DNA of 64,000 nucleotides from Roseiarcus sp963781895 (GTDB lineage Bacteria; Pseudomonadota; Alphaproteobacteria; Rhizobiales; Beijerinckiaceae), in contig CAWAIM010000031.1 of assembly GCA_963781895.1 (NCBI GenBank), positions 62,001 through 126,000 of the forward strand. The letters are read 5' to 3'. Made by a program: the position numbers and the translations under genes. Below, piece by piece: positions 18,230 to 27,727 of the stretch; the stretch's first letter is position 1; each line of letters opens with the position of its first letter. The notes beneath the pieces were generated by a model, which worked only from the letters and a program-made list of their open reading frames with translations, was not told the DNA's origin and did no database searches.

Positions 18230-18739
18230 TGTCGCCCTCTTAACTGCATTCGTCTAGGTCTTAATTTAGAATTTATAGTTGCGCAATCCGGCAAATTTAT
18301 GAAAGACGCCTCAGCCGGGCGATCAGAGCTGATCGGCGCCCGCCTCATCGTCGAGGAGAAGGCGCCTTGGGTGCGCGGGCGCCCGCGAGCGCTGTCCGCG
18401 CGCGGTCGACACGCCAGAGGAAACGAATTGGGATCAATCGCCGCACGTCGGCCTGCGGCGGGTCGCGGCCCGTCGAGCGCGCCAAGCCGCTTCGCCGGGC
18501 GCAAGCCGGCGGCGCGAGGGGAGCCGCCGTTCCGTAGCTGGAATTGAAAATCAAAGGGATTGACGGAACGATTTGTCACACCATTTTGAGAAGCGCGGGT
18601 CGCTTGGAGGACGTCGGCGGATTGACTTGGCCATTTTTCTGACCCATCTGTATGCGTCCGCCGAGCACAGGCTCCGAGCGGAATTTTTGTGTGCGCCCAA
18701 GGGTGGGCGCGCGCCCCACGCAAGCACAGGAGAGTGGCC
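18230..18739. other. Intergenic region upstream of infC
   Basis: Starts AT-rich (18230-18310) then becomes GC-rich. It must contain the promoter for infC and that of the small minus-strand gene. Open frames such as 18299-18547 are Arg/Ala-rich without ribosome sites and I do not accept them. Confidence 0.5.
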
Positions 18740-19279
18740 ATTCGTCGTCCCATGAAGGTAAACGCGGCGCCGGAGAAGGGCGGGCCGCGCATCAATCGCG
18801 ACATCCGCGCCGTTCAAGTCCAACTTATTGACGCCGAGGGGCACAATCACGGCGTCGTCGATCTGGCCGAAGCCCAGCAGCGCGCCGACGATGCGGCGCT
18901 CGATCTGGTCGAAATCGTCCCGAACGCGACCCCGCCGGTCTGCAAAATCCTCGATTTCGGCAAGTTTCGCTTCCTCGAGCAGAAGAAGTCGGCGGAGGCG
19001 CGCAAGCGTCAGAAGGTGGTCGAGATCAAGGAGATCAAGCTGCGCCCCGGCATCGACGACCACGATTACGAAGTGAAGATGCGCTCGGTGCGCCGGTTCT
19101 TCGACGAAGGCGACAAGGTCAAGGTGACGCTGCGTTTCCGCGGCCGCGAAATGGCGCATCAGGATATCGGATTCAGGCTCCTGCAGCGCGTCAGGACCGA
19201 AACGGCGCCGATCGCCAAGGTCGAGGCCGAGCCCTCGATGGAAGGCCGTCAGATGATCATGGTGCTGGCGCCTAAGTAA
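18740..19279 (+). CDS. infC: Translation initiation factor IF-3, probable AUU start
   Basis: Binds the 30S subunit and checks the initiation codon. About 179 residues with the N-domain GGPRINRDIRAVQVQLID and HNHGVVDLAEA, the linker, and the C-domain KEIKLRPGIDDHDYEVK and GREMAHQDIG. I place the start at ATT 18740 (codons ATT CGT CGT CCC ATG): AGGAGA at 18728-18733 ends 6 bases before it, whereas the ATG at 18752 is 18 bases away. Homologues from Rhizobiales begin with RRP directly followed by a variable linker, matching this choice. AUU starts are the classic basis of IF-3 autoregulation. GTG 18734 is in frame but directly abuts the ribosome site. Confidence 0.9.
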   Translation: MRRPMKVNAAPEKGGPRINRDIRAVQVQLIDAEGHNHGVVDLAEAQQRADDAALDLVEIVPNATPPVCKILDFGKFRFLEQKKSAEARKRQKVVEIKEIKLRPGIDDHDYEVKMRSVRRFFDEGDKVKVTLRFRGREMAHQDIGFRLLQRVRTETAPIAKVEAEPSMEGRQMIMVLAPK

Positions 19280-19304
19280 GGCTCCAGCGTGTTGAATTCG
19301 GCAG

Positions 19305-19330
19305 CGCGGGCGGCCGTTCGGCCGCCGCGC
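19305..19330 (+). terminator. Possible infC terminator hairpin
   Basis: CGCGGGCGGCC, a GTTC loop and GGCCGCCGCG form a strong stem with one bulged G about 26 bases after the infC stop. There is no T-run, so a factor-independent terminator is only possible. Confidence 0.4.
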
Positions 19331-19387
19331 CGCATATGTTGCCGCCAGCTTGCCGGGGCCGCGCGCCTGACGGCTTAGGGGTCGATC

Positions 19388-20605
19388 GTGAGCACAGCGC
19401 CGACATACGCCGCCGACGTCGCCGAGAAGCGCAGGTCCGCGGAGGCCGCCACCGTCGGCGTCTTGATCGCGCTCAGCGCCTCGCACATGCTCAACGACGT
19501 GATGCAGTCGCTGGCGCCGGCGCTCTATCCGGTCTTCCGCCAGCAGTTTGCGCTGACCTTCTTCCAGATCGGCCTCATTACCTTCGTCTTCCAGCTCACC
19601 GCCTCCTTCCTTCAGCCGGCGATCGGAATGAGCCTGGACAAGCGGCCGCTGAACTGGATCCTGCCGGTCGGCATGGCCTTTACGCTGGTCGGCCTGGTGC
19701 TGCTCGCTTTCGCCAGTTCCTATCTGCTGATCCTGTCGTCCGTGGCGGTCGTCGGCGTCGGCAGCGCGGTGTTCCATCCGGAGGCGTCGCGCGTGGCCCG
19801 CGCGGCCTCGGGCGGCCGGCACGGCTTTGCGCAGAGCCTGTTCCAGGTCGGCGGGAACTTTGGGCAGTCGCTGGGCCCGCTTTTGGCGGCTTTCATCGTG
19901 GTGCCCTTCGGGCAACACTCGGTGCTGGCCTTCACGCTGCTCGCGGTTGCGGCGGTGGTCCTTTTGACCGGCGTGAGCCGCTGGTATGCGGCCCATCGCG
20001 CCGAGCGCCGCAAGGCGCCGTCGGCCGCGGCGCCGACCCATCCGCGCCGGATCGTGGCGCGCACGCTCATCGTGCTGGTCGTGATGCTGTTCTCGAAGGT
20101 CGTCTACCTTGCGAGCCTCAACAGCTACTACACTTTCTATCTGATCCAGACTTTTGGCGTGTCGATTCAATCCGCGCAGGTGCTGTTGTTCGTGTTCCTC
20201 GCCGCGGTCGCCGCCGGCACGTTCCTTGGCGGGCCGCTGGTCGACCGGTTTGGGGCCAAGTACGTGATCTGGGGCTCAATCCTTGGCGTTTTGCCCTTCA
20301 CCCTGCTGCTTCCGCATCTCGGGCTCGTCGGCACCGTGATCAATTCGATTGCGATCGGGCTCATCATCTCGTCGGCCTTTTCGGCGATGGTCGTCTATGC
20401 CCAGGAATTGACGCCCGGCAATGTCGGGGCGGTGGCGGGATTGTTTTTCGGCCTGAGCTTCGGCCTCGGCGGCGTCGGCGCGGCGCTGCTCGGCATGCTC
20501 GCCGACAAGACGAGCCTCGCCTTCGTCTATCAGGTCTGCGCCTTCCTGCCGGCCATCGGGCTGCTCGGGGCGTTCCTGCCCAACCCGCGCGCGAAGCCGA
20601 TCTGA
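19388..20605 (+). CDS. MFS transporter, fosmidomycin resistance (Fsr) family
   Basis: Inner-membrane exporter of 405 residues with about 12 hydrophobic spans. Features matching Fsr are ASHMLNDVMQSLAPALYPVF near the first helix, PAIGMSLDKRPLNWILP, and GSAVFHPEASRVARAASGG (about 127-145), a motif strongly conserved in this family. The central loop near residue 210 is Arg/Lys-rich. It starts with GTG 19388. No regulator is directly linked; the next gene is a TetR regulator that more likely belongs to the RND operon. The natural substrate is unknown. Confidence 0.88.
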   Translation: MSTAPTYAADVAEKRRSAEAATVGVLIALSASHMLNDVMQSLAPALYPVFRQQFALTFFQIGLITFVFQLTASFLQPAIGMSLDKRPLNWILPVGMAFTLVGLVLLAFASSYLLILSSVAVVGVGSAVFHPEASRVARAASGGRHGFAQSLFQVGGNFGQSLGPLLAAFIVVPFGQHSVLAFTLLAVAAVVLLTGVSRWYAAHRAERRKAPSAAAPTHPRRIVARTLIVLVVMLFSKVVYLASLNSYYTFYLIQTFGVSIQSAQVLLFVFLAAVAAGTFLGGPLVDRFGAKYVIWGSILGVLPFTLLLPHLGLVGTVINSIAIGLIISSAFSAMVVYAQELTPGNVGAVAGLFFGLSFGLGGVGAALLGMLADKTSLAFVYQVCAFLPAIGLLGAFLPNPRAKPI

Positions 20606-20641
20606 TCCGCCGACCGACAACTTGACGCCACATTTTGGGCG

Positions 20642-20667
20642 TTTGAGAATGAACGTTCATTCTCAAA
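20642..20667. promoter_or_regulatory. Perfect 26-bp palindrome, TetR operator candidate
   Basis: The half-site TTTGAGAATGAAC is followed directly by its exact reverse complement. It ends 8 bases before the ATG of the TetR-family gene at 20676, so the bound protein would block transcription or translation of the regulator-pump operon. Operators with an ATGAACGTTCAT core are common for TetR repressors of RND pumps. Confidence 0.8.
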
Positions 20668-20675
20668 GGTTCGAC

Positions 20676-21314
20676 ATGTCGGTGATGTCTTTATCCGCGG
20701 CCCGGCGGCGATCGGACGACGAACGCCGCGAGCGCATTCTGGAAGCGGCGGAGCAGGCTTTCGCCGCGCACGGCTTTCACGCCGCCACGATGCAGCATGT
20801 GGCGGAAGCCGCCGGCATGAGCGCCGGCAATCTCTACCGCACCTTTCCCTCCAAGGAGGCGATCGTCGAGGGTCTGTGCTCCCGCGACCAGCAGGAGCGG
20901 GCCGCCAGTTTCGCCAAAGCGGCCGAAGCGGCGAGCATATTTGCGGCGTTCGCCGCCGGCCTGCGCCAGCACATCGCGCTGCGTCCGCGGCAGAAGGCGA
21001 CGCTGATCGTCGAAATCTGGGCGGAGGGCGCGCGCAATCCGGCGATCGCCGCGATGTCGCGCGCCGTCGACGCCGACATTCTCGCTCAGCTCGAGCGCAT
21101 GATCGACATCGCCAAGGCGAGGGGCGAGGCCGCGGCGTCGGTCGACTCGGCCGCGGTCGCGCGCTTCCTCTTCACCTATGTCGGGGGCCTTTTGAAACGC
21201 CTGGCCTGCGAGCCGGGCTTCGAAGCCGAGGCGGAAGCCGAACAGGCGTTCCTTCTGTTCAAGGCGTTGTGCGAGGGGGCGCTCGCCCCGCTCGGAATGG
21301 AGGCTCGACGATGA
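20676..21314 (+). CDS. TetR/AcrR-family transcriptional regulator
   Basis: 212 residues. The N-terminal helix-turn-helix domain shows RRERILEAAEQAFAAHGFHA then TMQHVAEAAGMSAGNLYRTF (about 17-57), a textbook TetR DNA-binding region; the rest is the all-helical ligand and dimer domain. I chose ATG 20676 because it lies just after the palindromic operator with AAAGG 6 bases upstream; the longer frame from 20622 would place the operator inside the gene. Its stop overlaps the ATG of the RND adaptor (ATGA), so regulator, adaptor and pump form one operon, probably autorepressed. Confidence 0.93.
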   Translation: MSVMSLSAARRRSDDERRERILEAAEQAFAAHGFHAATMQHVAEAAGMSAGNLYRTFPSKEAIVEGLCSRDQQERAASFAKAAEAASIFAAFAAGLRQHIALRPRQKATLIVEIWAEGARNPAIAAMSRAVDADILAQLERMIDIAKARGEAAASVDSAAVARFLFTYVGGLLKRLACEPGFEAEAEAEQAFLLFKALCEGALAPLGMEARR

Positions 21315-22571
21315 GACGCATCCTCGGCGCGCTCGTCCTCGTCGTCGCCGTGGTCGGCGGCGCGTGGGGCTATGCCGCGCTTCGGCCTTGCGCGGGTCCG
21401 GTGGTCGCGGCGCGCGCCCTCGGCCTGCCGGTCGGCGCTCCGGTCTGCGCCGCGGATGTCGCGGAAGCCGCCGAGCCGGTCGCCGAGCCCGCGCCGCCGG
21501 CGATCAGCGTCGCGACCCTGACGCGGCGCCCGTTCGTCGATCGGTTGTTCGTCTCGGGAACGCTGGTCGCGCGCGACGAAGCGCAGGTGGCCGCGCGCAT
21601 CGACGGGCTGTCGATCGTCGAAATCGATGCGGAGGACGGCGATCGCGTGACCGCCGGCCAGGTTCTGGCCCGCCTGGACCGGACGCAGCTCGACGCCCTT
21701 CTGGCGCAGAACGACGCGGCCACCAGGCGCGCCGACGCGTCGATCGCCCAGGCGCGCAGCCTGATCGCCCAGGCGCAGGCGCAGGTGACCTGGACGAGCG
21801 ACGATTTCGATCGCGCGCGCAAGCTCGGCGAAGGCGTGATGTCGGTCTCGACCATCCAACAGCGCGAGACCGCGCTCAAGACCGCGCAGGCCCAGCTCGC
21901 CTCCGCCAACAACGCGCTCGAGCGTCGCCGAAGCCGATCGCAAGAGCCGCGACGCGGAGCGGCAGGAGCTCGAAGTGCGCATCTCGCGGACGGACGTGAA
22001 GGCGCCGGTCTCGGGATTGATCAGCCGCCGCTCGGCCAAGCTCGGCGCATCCGCGTCCAGCGCCGGCGAGCCGCTGTTCCGCATCATCGAAGACGGCGCG
22101 ATCGATCTCGAGGCCGACGCGCCCGAGCAATCGCTGGCGCGCTTCGCCGTCGGCATGCCGGCGACGATTCGTCTGCCGGGCGTGGCGGCGCCGGTCAAGG
22201 GGCGGGTGCGCCTCATCTCGCAGGAAGTCGACAAGGCGAGCCGCACCGGCAAGGTGCGAATCGCGCTCGACGACGTCTCGCACGCCCGGATCGGCGCTTT
22301 CGCCTCGGGCGAGGTCGAACTCGCGCGCCGCGACGGCGTCGGCGCTCCCGCCGCGTCGCTGCTGCGCGATGGCGACACGGCGCGTCTGCTGGTGGTGCGC
22401 GACGGGCGGGTCGAGGAGCGGCGGGTGACGCCCGGCATCGTCGAGGGCGACGCGGTCGAGATCAAGGACGGCGCCGCCGAGGGCGAGAGCGTGGTCGCGC
22501 GCGCCGGCGCGTTCCTGCGGCCCGGCGACCGCGTGCGCGCGATACCGGCGCCGGCCGCGGCCGGCGGCTAG
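21311..22571 (+). CDS. RND efflux periplasmic adaptor subunit (frameshifted)
   Basis: Membrane-fusion protein linking the RND pump to an outer-membrane channel, about 419 residues when repaired. It has an N-terminal membrane anchor (ILGALVLVVAVVGGAWGYAA), a lipoyl-like half (VSGTLVARDEAQVAARIDG, GDRVTAGQVLARLD) and a helical hairpin. The frame changes near 21920: one extra base separates SANNAL from SVAEADRKSRDAERQ. The second half (DVKAPVSGLISRRSAKLG and the beta-barrel region) is intact to the stop at 22571. The start overlaps the TetR stop. The RND pump begins 11 bases later. Confidence 0.88.
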
Positions 22572-22582
22572 GAAGGCGAACC

Positions 22583-25500
22583 ATGCGGCTCAACGTCTCG
22601 GCCTGGTCCATCCGCCGACCGATCCCGGCGGTGGTCGCGTTCGCGGTCCTCACCATTCTCGGCCTCGTCAGCTTCCGGACGATGTCGATCACACGCTTCC
22701 CCAACATCGACATTCCGATCGTGCAGGTGCTCATCACCCAGTCGGGCGCGGCGCCGTCGGAACTCGAATCGCAGGTCACGAAAAAGGTCGAGGACGCGGT
22801 CGCCAGCCTCAACGGCGTCTGGCATATCATTTCGACCGTCACCGACGGATCCTCGTCGACCATCGTGCAGTTCAATGTCGGCTCGGTCGACATCGACCGC
22901 GCGCTCAACGACGTGAAGGATCAGATCGCCAAGATTCGCGGCGATCTGCCGCGCACCATCGATGAACCGATCGTCAGCCGAGTCGACATCGAAGGCCTGC
23001 CGATCGTCACCTACGCCGCGTCCGCGCCGGGAATGTCGGTCGAGCAATTGTCGTGGTTCATCGACGATTCGGTCGCCCGCGATCTGCAGAGCATCCGCGG
23101 CGTCGGCGAAGTCAAGCGCTCCGGCGGCGTCGACCGCGAGATCCGCGTCTCGCTCGATCCGGAAAAGCTGCTGGCGCTCGGCGTCACCGCGGCGACCGTC
23201 AATGAGCAGGTGCGCGCCGACAACGTCGATCTCGGCGGCGGACGCGGCGAGGTCGCGGGGCAGGAACAGGCGATCCGCACGCTGGCCGGAGCGCGCAGCG
23301 TCGCCGATCTCGCCGCGTTGCCGATCGCGCTCCCGGGCGGGCGCAAGGTCAGGCTCGACGAACTCGGGACGGTCGTCGACGGCGCCGCCGAGCCGCGCAC
23401 GTTCGCGCGCCTGTTCGACGAACCGATCGTCGCCTTCGGCGTCACGCGCGCCAAGGGCGCCAGCGACGTGACCGTCGATGCGCTGATCGAGAAACGGCTC
23501 GAGCGCATCCATGCCGATCATCCCGAGGTGACGTTCACCAAAGTCGACACCCAGGTCGACAACGAACTCGGCAACTATCATGCGACGATGGAGACGCTGA
23601 TCGAGGGGGCGCTGCTGGCGGTCGTCGTCGTGTTCGTGTTCCTGCGGGATATTCGCGCCACCATCATCACCGCCGTCGCGCTGCCCCTGTCGATCATTCC
23701 GACCTTCTGGGCGATGGACGCGATCGGCTTCTCGCTCAACCTGGTCAGCCTGCTGGCGATCACGCTGGTCACCGGCATTCTCGTCGACGACGCGATCGTC
23801 GAGATCGAGAACATCGTGCGCCACATGCGCATGGGCAAATCGGCCTATCGCGCCTCGCTCGAGGCGGCCGACGAGATCGGCCTCGCGGTCATCGCCATCT
23901 CATTGTCGATCGCGGCGATCTTCTCGCCGGTCAGTTTCATGGGCGGCATCGCCGGCCAGTATTTCCGCCAGTTCGGCCTGACGGTCGCGATCGCCGTGCT
24001 GTTCTCGCTGATGGTGGCGCGCTTCGTCACGCCGGTGATCGCCGCCTACTTCCTGCGCGCGCCGCGCGGCGCGGAGCACGGCGAGGGCGCGATCATGCGC
24101 GGCTACACCCGCCTCGTGCGCGCTTCCGTCCGTCACCGCTGGCTGACCCTGATTTTCGGCGCGATGATCTTCGCCGCCTCGCTGTGGTCGACGCGGCTCT
24201 TGCCCTCGGGTTTCATTCCAGCCGACGACGTCGGCCGGGTTCTCCTGGCGGTCGAACTGCCGCCCGGCTCGCGGCTCGACGACACCGACCGCGTGACGCG
24301 CGCGATCTCGGACAAGTTGCGCGCCATGCCCGAGGTCCGCTCGGCGCTGATCTTCGGCGGCCAGATTCTCGGCGCCGGCGCCGAGCCGCGCAAGGCGACC
24401 TTCGTCATCAATTTCGTTCACAAGTCCGAGCGCGAGGCGACGCAGAAGGATCTGCAACTCAAGATCGGCGCGATGCTCGCCGATCAGCCCGACATCCGGT
24501 TCTGGTTCCTGAAGGACAACGGCCAGCGAGACCTGTCGCTGATCGTCGCCGGTCCCGACATCGACGTCATCAACGACACCGCGAACCAGATCGCCAGCGA
24601 GATGCGGGCGATCCCGACAATCGAGAATCCGATGTCGACCGCCGAACTCGACCGGCCGGAATTGCGCATCGTGCCCAAGCGTCAGGTCGCCGCCGACCTC
24701 GGCGTCTCGACCGAGGCGCTGTCCGAGACCATCCGGGTCGCGACGCTCGGCGACATCGACGCCAATCTCGCCAAGTTCAACGCCGGCGACCGGCTGGTGC
24801 CGATCCGGGTCGAACTCGACCATGCGGCGCGGGCGCGCGTCGGCCTGCTGAAGGAATTGCGGGTGGCGACCGGGGGCGGCGCGACGACGCCGCTGTCGGT
24901 GGTGGCGGATTTCTCGATCAGCCACGGACCGACCGCGATCAACCGCTACGATCGCTCGCGGCGGGTGACGATCGAGGGCGACCTGCGCGGCGATTCCGCG
25001 CTCGGCGACGCGGTCCAGGCGATCCATGCCCTGCCGACCGCGCGGCGTCTGCCGCCGGGCGTCGAGATTCGCGAGACCGGCGACGTCGAGGTGATGAGCG
25101 AGGTGTTCGCCTCCTTCGCCGCCGCGATGGGCGCGGGCCTGATGATGGTCTACGGGCTGCTGGTGCTGCTGTTCGGCAGCTTCCTGCAGCCGATCACCAT
25201 TCTGATCTCGCTGCCCCTGTCGATCGGCGGCGCGATCATCGCGCTGCTGATCACGCACAAGGCGATGTCGATGCCGGTGGTGATCGGCATCCTGATGCTG
25301 ATGGGGATCGTGACCAAGAACGCGATCATGCTGGTCGACTTCGCGGTCGAGGAGATCGGCCGCGGCACGCCGCGCACGCAGGCGCTGGTCGAGGCGGGCC
25401 GCAAGCGCGCGCGTCCGATCGTGATGACCACGATCGCGATGGCGGCGGGAATGTTCCCCTCCGCGCTCGGCCATGGCGACGGCGGCGGCTTCCGTTCGCC

Positions 25501-25723
25501 GATGGCGATCGCCGTGATCGGCGGCCTCATCATGTCGACGCTGCTGTCGCTGGTGTTCGTGCCGGCCGTGTTCACGGTGATGGACGATCTGGGCCGGGCG
25601 ACGTGGCGCCTGTTCAGCCGCTTCGTCGGCGAGGCGGACGAACCGGCGGCCTCGGGACATGCGCCGCGCGCACCGACGCCGAAAGCGCGGCCCGCCAAGG
25701 ACGTTTCGGTGGCGGCGGAATAG
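22583..25723 (+). CDS. RND efflux pump inner-membrane transporter, AcrB/MdtB type
   Basis: Proton-driven multidrug or solute exporter, 1046 residues, full length and unbroken. It begins MRLNVSAWSIRRPIPAVVAF, a cytoplasmic helix and first membrane span. The proton-relay aspartates appear in TGILVDDAIVEIENIVRHM (about 390-408), and the second half has GIVTKNAIMLVDFAVEEI. The two large periplasmic loops follow each membrane half as in all HAE1 RND pumps. A GGAAGG site precedes ATG 22583. No outer-membrane TolC-like gene follows, so the channel must be encoded elsewhere. Confidence 0.95.
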   Translation: MRLNVSAWSIRRPIPAVVAFAVLTILGLVSFRTMSITRFPNIDIPIVQVLITQSGAAPSELESQVTKKVEDAVASLNGVWHIISTVTDGSSSTIVQFNVGSVDIDRALNDVKDQIAKIRGDLPRTIDEPIVSRVDIEGLPIVTYAASAPGMSVEQLSWFIDDSVARDLQSIRGVGEVKRSGGVDREIRVSLDPEKLLALGVTAATVNEQVRADNVDLGGGRGEVAGQEQAIRTLAGARSVADLAALPIALPGGRKVRLDELGTVVDGAAEPRTFARLFDEPIVAFGVTRAKGASDVTVDALIEKRLERIHADHPEVTFTKVDTQVDNELGNYHATMETLIEGALLAVVVVFVFLRDIRATIITAVALPLSIIPTFWAMDAIGFSLNLVSLLAITLVTGILVDDAIVEIENIVRHMRMGKSAYRASLEAADEIGLAVIAISLSIAAIFSPVSFMGGIAGQYFRQFGLTVAIAVLFSLMVARFVTPVIAAYFLRAPRGAEHGEGAIMRGYTRLVRASVRHRWLTLIFGAMIFAASLWSTRLLPSGFIPADDVGRVLLAVELPPGSRLDDTDRVTRAISDKLRAMPEVRSALIFGGQILGAGAEPRKATFVINFVHKSEREATQKDLQLKIGAMLADQPDIRFWFLKDNGQRDLSLIVAGPDIDVINDTANQIASEMRAIPTIENPMSTAELDRPELRIVPKRQVAADLGVSTEALSETIRVATLGDIDANLAKFNAGDRLVPIRVELDHAARARVGLLKELRVATGGGATTPLSVVADFSISHGPTAINRYDRSRRVTIEGDLRGDSALGDAVQAIHALPTARRLPPGVEIRETGDVEVMSEVFASFAAAMGAGLMMVYGLLVLLFGSFLQPITILISLPLSIGGAIIALLITHKAMSMPVVIGILMLMGIVTKNAIMLVDFAVEEIGRGTPRTQALVEAGRKRARPIVMTTIAMAAGMFPSALGHGDGGGFRSPMAIAVIGGLIMSTLLSLVFVPAVFTVMDDLGRATWRLFSRFVGEADEPAASGHAPRAPTPKARPAKDVSVAAE

Positions 25724-25758
25724 GCCGCCCCGCGGCCGGCCATCCCGGACCGCGCTTT

Positions 25759-26790
25759 TCAGGGGCGGGTCAGCGGCGCCCGCTTGGCGCCGGCTTCGGC
25801 CGGCGCCGACGGCTGTGGCGGGCGCGTTTCAATCAGCGCGGCGAGGAACCTCAACGCCGGGTCGAACACCAGCCCCATGACGCTGTGCGGGTCATGCCGA
25901 TGGTCCGAGGCGCCGTAGGCGAGGCGCGGCGACTCGGCCGGCGGCATGCGCAGGCTGCCCGCCAGCCAGTCCCAGAGCGCCAGGCTCGCGCCCATGTTGC
26001 AATTGTAATGGGCCGGGTCGGCGGAATGATGCAATTGATGATGCGCCGGGCTCATGAACACGCGGCCCCAGATTCCGGTGAACGGGATCCAGATCTGCGA
26101 GTGCTGAAGCTGCGCCGTAATATAGATGTACAACAGCATGAGGACGTTGGTGTCGAACAGCGTGAACGACACCGCCTGTTTGCCGAGCGCATATTGCGCC
26201 GCGCCGCCGATCACGCCGATGAACAGCGACAGATTGTTGGCCAGGATCAGCGAATCGAGCGGATGAACGCGGAAGTTGACGAGCGGCGTCAGGACTTCCG
26301 CCGAATGATGCGCCTTGTGCAGCTCCCACAAAGCGGGAATGCGGTGCTTGAGCGTGTGATCGAAGAAGAAGCCGAGTTCGTAGGCGACGAACAGCGCGAG
26401 GGTGCGGGCCGCGTTCAGCGCCAGATCGGGCGCCTGCGGTTGCGCGCGCGCTCCGAGGCGGCTGGCCAGAAACGCGGCGACGCCGTCGCTGATCCACGAC
26501 GTCGAAACGACCGCCCAGCCGAGGATCGCGCCGAGGGTCGCAAGGCTGAAAATGCAAAAGGCGACGTCAGCGAGCGTCGATCGGTGGAATAGGACCCGGC
26601 GGGACAAGACGGCGCGGATCAGCGTGCCGATGCGTATGCGTCTGTTCCGACGCCTGCGCCGGTAGGCGAGCCAGGCGAAAGCGATCAGGAGCGCGGCGGC
26701 GAGCGAATAGATCGAGCAGATCGAAGACGGCGACAGGAAGGTCGCCGCTGTCGGCCGCAGCGGGGAGAGTAGCGTTTGAACAATCGTCAT
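25759..26790 (-). CDS. Sterol desaturase/fatty acid hydroxylase family protein
   Basis: Membrane di-iron oxygenase-like protein, 343 residues. Histidine clusters typical of the family are visible: FFFDHTLKHR, ELHKAHHSAEVL, and SPAHHQLHHSADP, with a late ASDHRHDPHS. Several membrane spans precede them (ICSIYSLAAALLIAFAWLAY near residues 25-45). I chose ATG 26790, after which the first span begins; the longer frame to 27270 has no family resemblance. It converges on the RND operon. In alphaproteobacteria relatives modify sterols, hopanoids, carotenoids or alkyl lipids; the substrate here is unknown. Confidence 0.88.
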   Translation of the reverse strand: MTIVQTLLSPLRPTAATFLSPSSICSIYSLAAALLIAFAWLAYRRRRRNRRIRIGTLIRAVLSRRVLFHRSTLADVAFCIFSLATLGAILGWAVVSTSWISDGVAAFLASRLGARAQPQAPDLALNAARTLALFVAYELGFFFDHTLKHRIPALWELHKAHHSAEVLTPLVNFRVHPLDSLILANNLSLFIGVIGGAAQYALGKQAVSFTLFDTNVLMLLYIYITAQLQHSQIWIPFTGIWGRVFMSPAHHQLHHSADPAHYNCNMGASLALWDWLAGSLRMPPAESPRLAYGASDHRHDPHSVMGLVFDPALRFLAALIETRPPQPSAPAEAGAKRAPLTRP

Positions 26791-27171
26791 CGGCGCAGCG
26801 TCTTCTAGGGCCGTCGAACCAGGGCGGCGGATGATGAACTTTTGCCAAAACGTTAAGGACCAACGTTTAAGGATTGGTGGTTTCGATTCGCGACTGCGGC
26901 CGTTCGCCGCATCGGGCATTCGAATCCGCCGGGATTTCCGCGCGTAAGACGGCGTGATCGGGTTCGGCCGGCGGCGGCCGGCGCCATGCCTGTGGGTAAT
27001 TTGGCATGACGCTTGCGAGAGTATTTGCGTGCGCCTCGTTCCGCGCCGCGGATATAGAGTGATCGGCGCGGCATGATGCGCGCCTGCGTGGTCGTTCAGC
27101 GTCCATGTCGGGGCAGCGCAATGGCCCCGAAAAACATCCAAAAGATACAGCTCAGCTAAGAGGAGGCCGCA
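26791..27171. other. Intergenic region between divergent genes
   Basis: About 380 bases with the promoters of the desaturase-family gene (minus) and the first 88-residue gene (plus). It holds a short near-direct repeat (AACGTTAAGGACC then AACGTTTAAGGAT, about 26850-26875). No gene seen. Confidence 0.45.
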
Positions 27172-27438
27172 ATGTCCGGCTATTCTATTGCTATTTTGAT
27201 TTGCTCCACCGCGCTTTCGCATTCGGACTGCCAGCCGAAGACCGCGATCGACGTGTTGCGTGGGCCGCAAGTCGACAATGTGGTGATGTGCTCAATGAAT
27301 GCGCAAACGATGATGGCGCGCACAGATTTGGTGCAAGGCGATCGGGCGCAATACATGAAGATCGTGTGCAAGCCCTCCAAGGACATCGACCAATGGATGG
27401 CCGAGATCGAGGCGCGCAAGGCGGCGGTGCTGCAGTGA
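27172..27438 (+). CDS. Small cysteine-rich protein, paralogue 1
   Basis: 88 residues, function unknown. It starts MSGYSIAILICSTALSHSDC and has four cysteines: in LICST, SDCQP, VMCSM and IVCKPS. A good ribosome site (GAGGAGG) precedes ATG 27172. A second gene of exactly the same length 556 bases downstream aligns end to end without gaps, which shows that both are real, selected proteins. The N-terminus is mildly hydrophobic but lacks a clear signal peptide. Conserved positions include RGPQVDNVVMCS and NAQTMM. I do not recognise a named domain. Confidence 0.75.
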   Translation: MSGYSIAILICSTALSHSDCQPKTAIDVLRGPQVDNVVMCSMNAQTMMARTDLVQGDRAQYMKIVCKPSKDIDQWMAEIEARKAAVLQ

Positions 27439-27504
27439 TCCGACTCTCGGCCGACCGGTCGCGGATGGCGCCGAGCCGGCTGAGTGCGCCTGCGTCGCAG
27501 ATCG

Positions 27505-27520
27505 TGTGATCCAGATCACA
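27505..27520. promoter_or_regulatory. CRP/FNR-type palindromic site
   Basis: TGTGATCCAGATCACA matches the CRP consensus TGTGA-N6-TCACA exactly and also contains the TGAT-N4-ATCA core of FNR/FixK boxes. It lies between the two paralogous 88-residue genes, about 215 bases upstream of the second start. Confidence 0.55.
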
Positions 27521-27727
27521 GCGCGGCCGCCGTGATCGAGCCAGCCTATGGTTGGGCGGTTGCATAATCGAATCGGGTGAACGGGACGATCTTGGCGTTT
27601 TGGGCCGGATCGGGTTCGGCAGCCTCGACGACGATCAGTTTCGTCCTTGTCCGTCGCCGAGGGGAGGGCCGAGGCCTCGGGCGGCAAAAGGGGTCAAAAG
27701 GCGTAAGAGCGAAGAAGGGGGCTCGCG

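Noticed and set aside
20876..25723. An apparent 1615-residue fusion of adaptor and RND pump
   Set aside because: The frame is open through the adaptor only because of the frameshift near 21920. The adaptor stop at 22571 and the RND start at 22583 are clear, so these are two genes.
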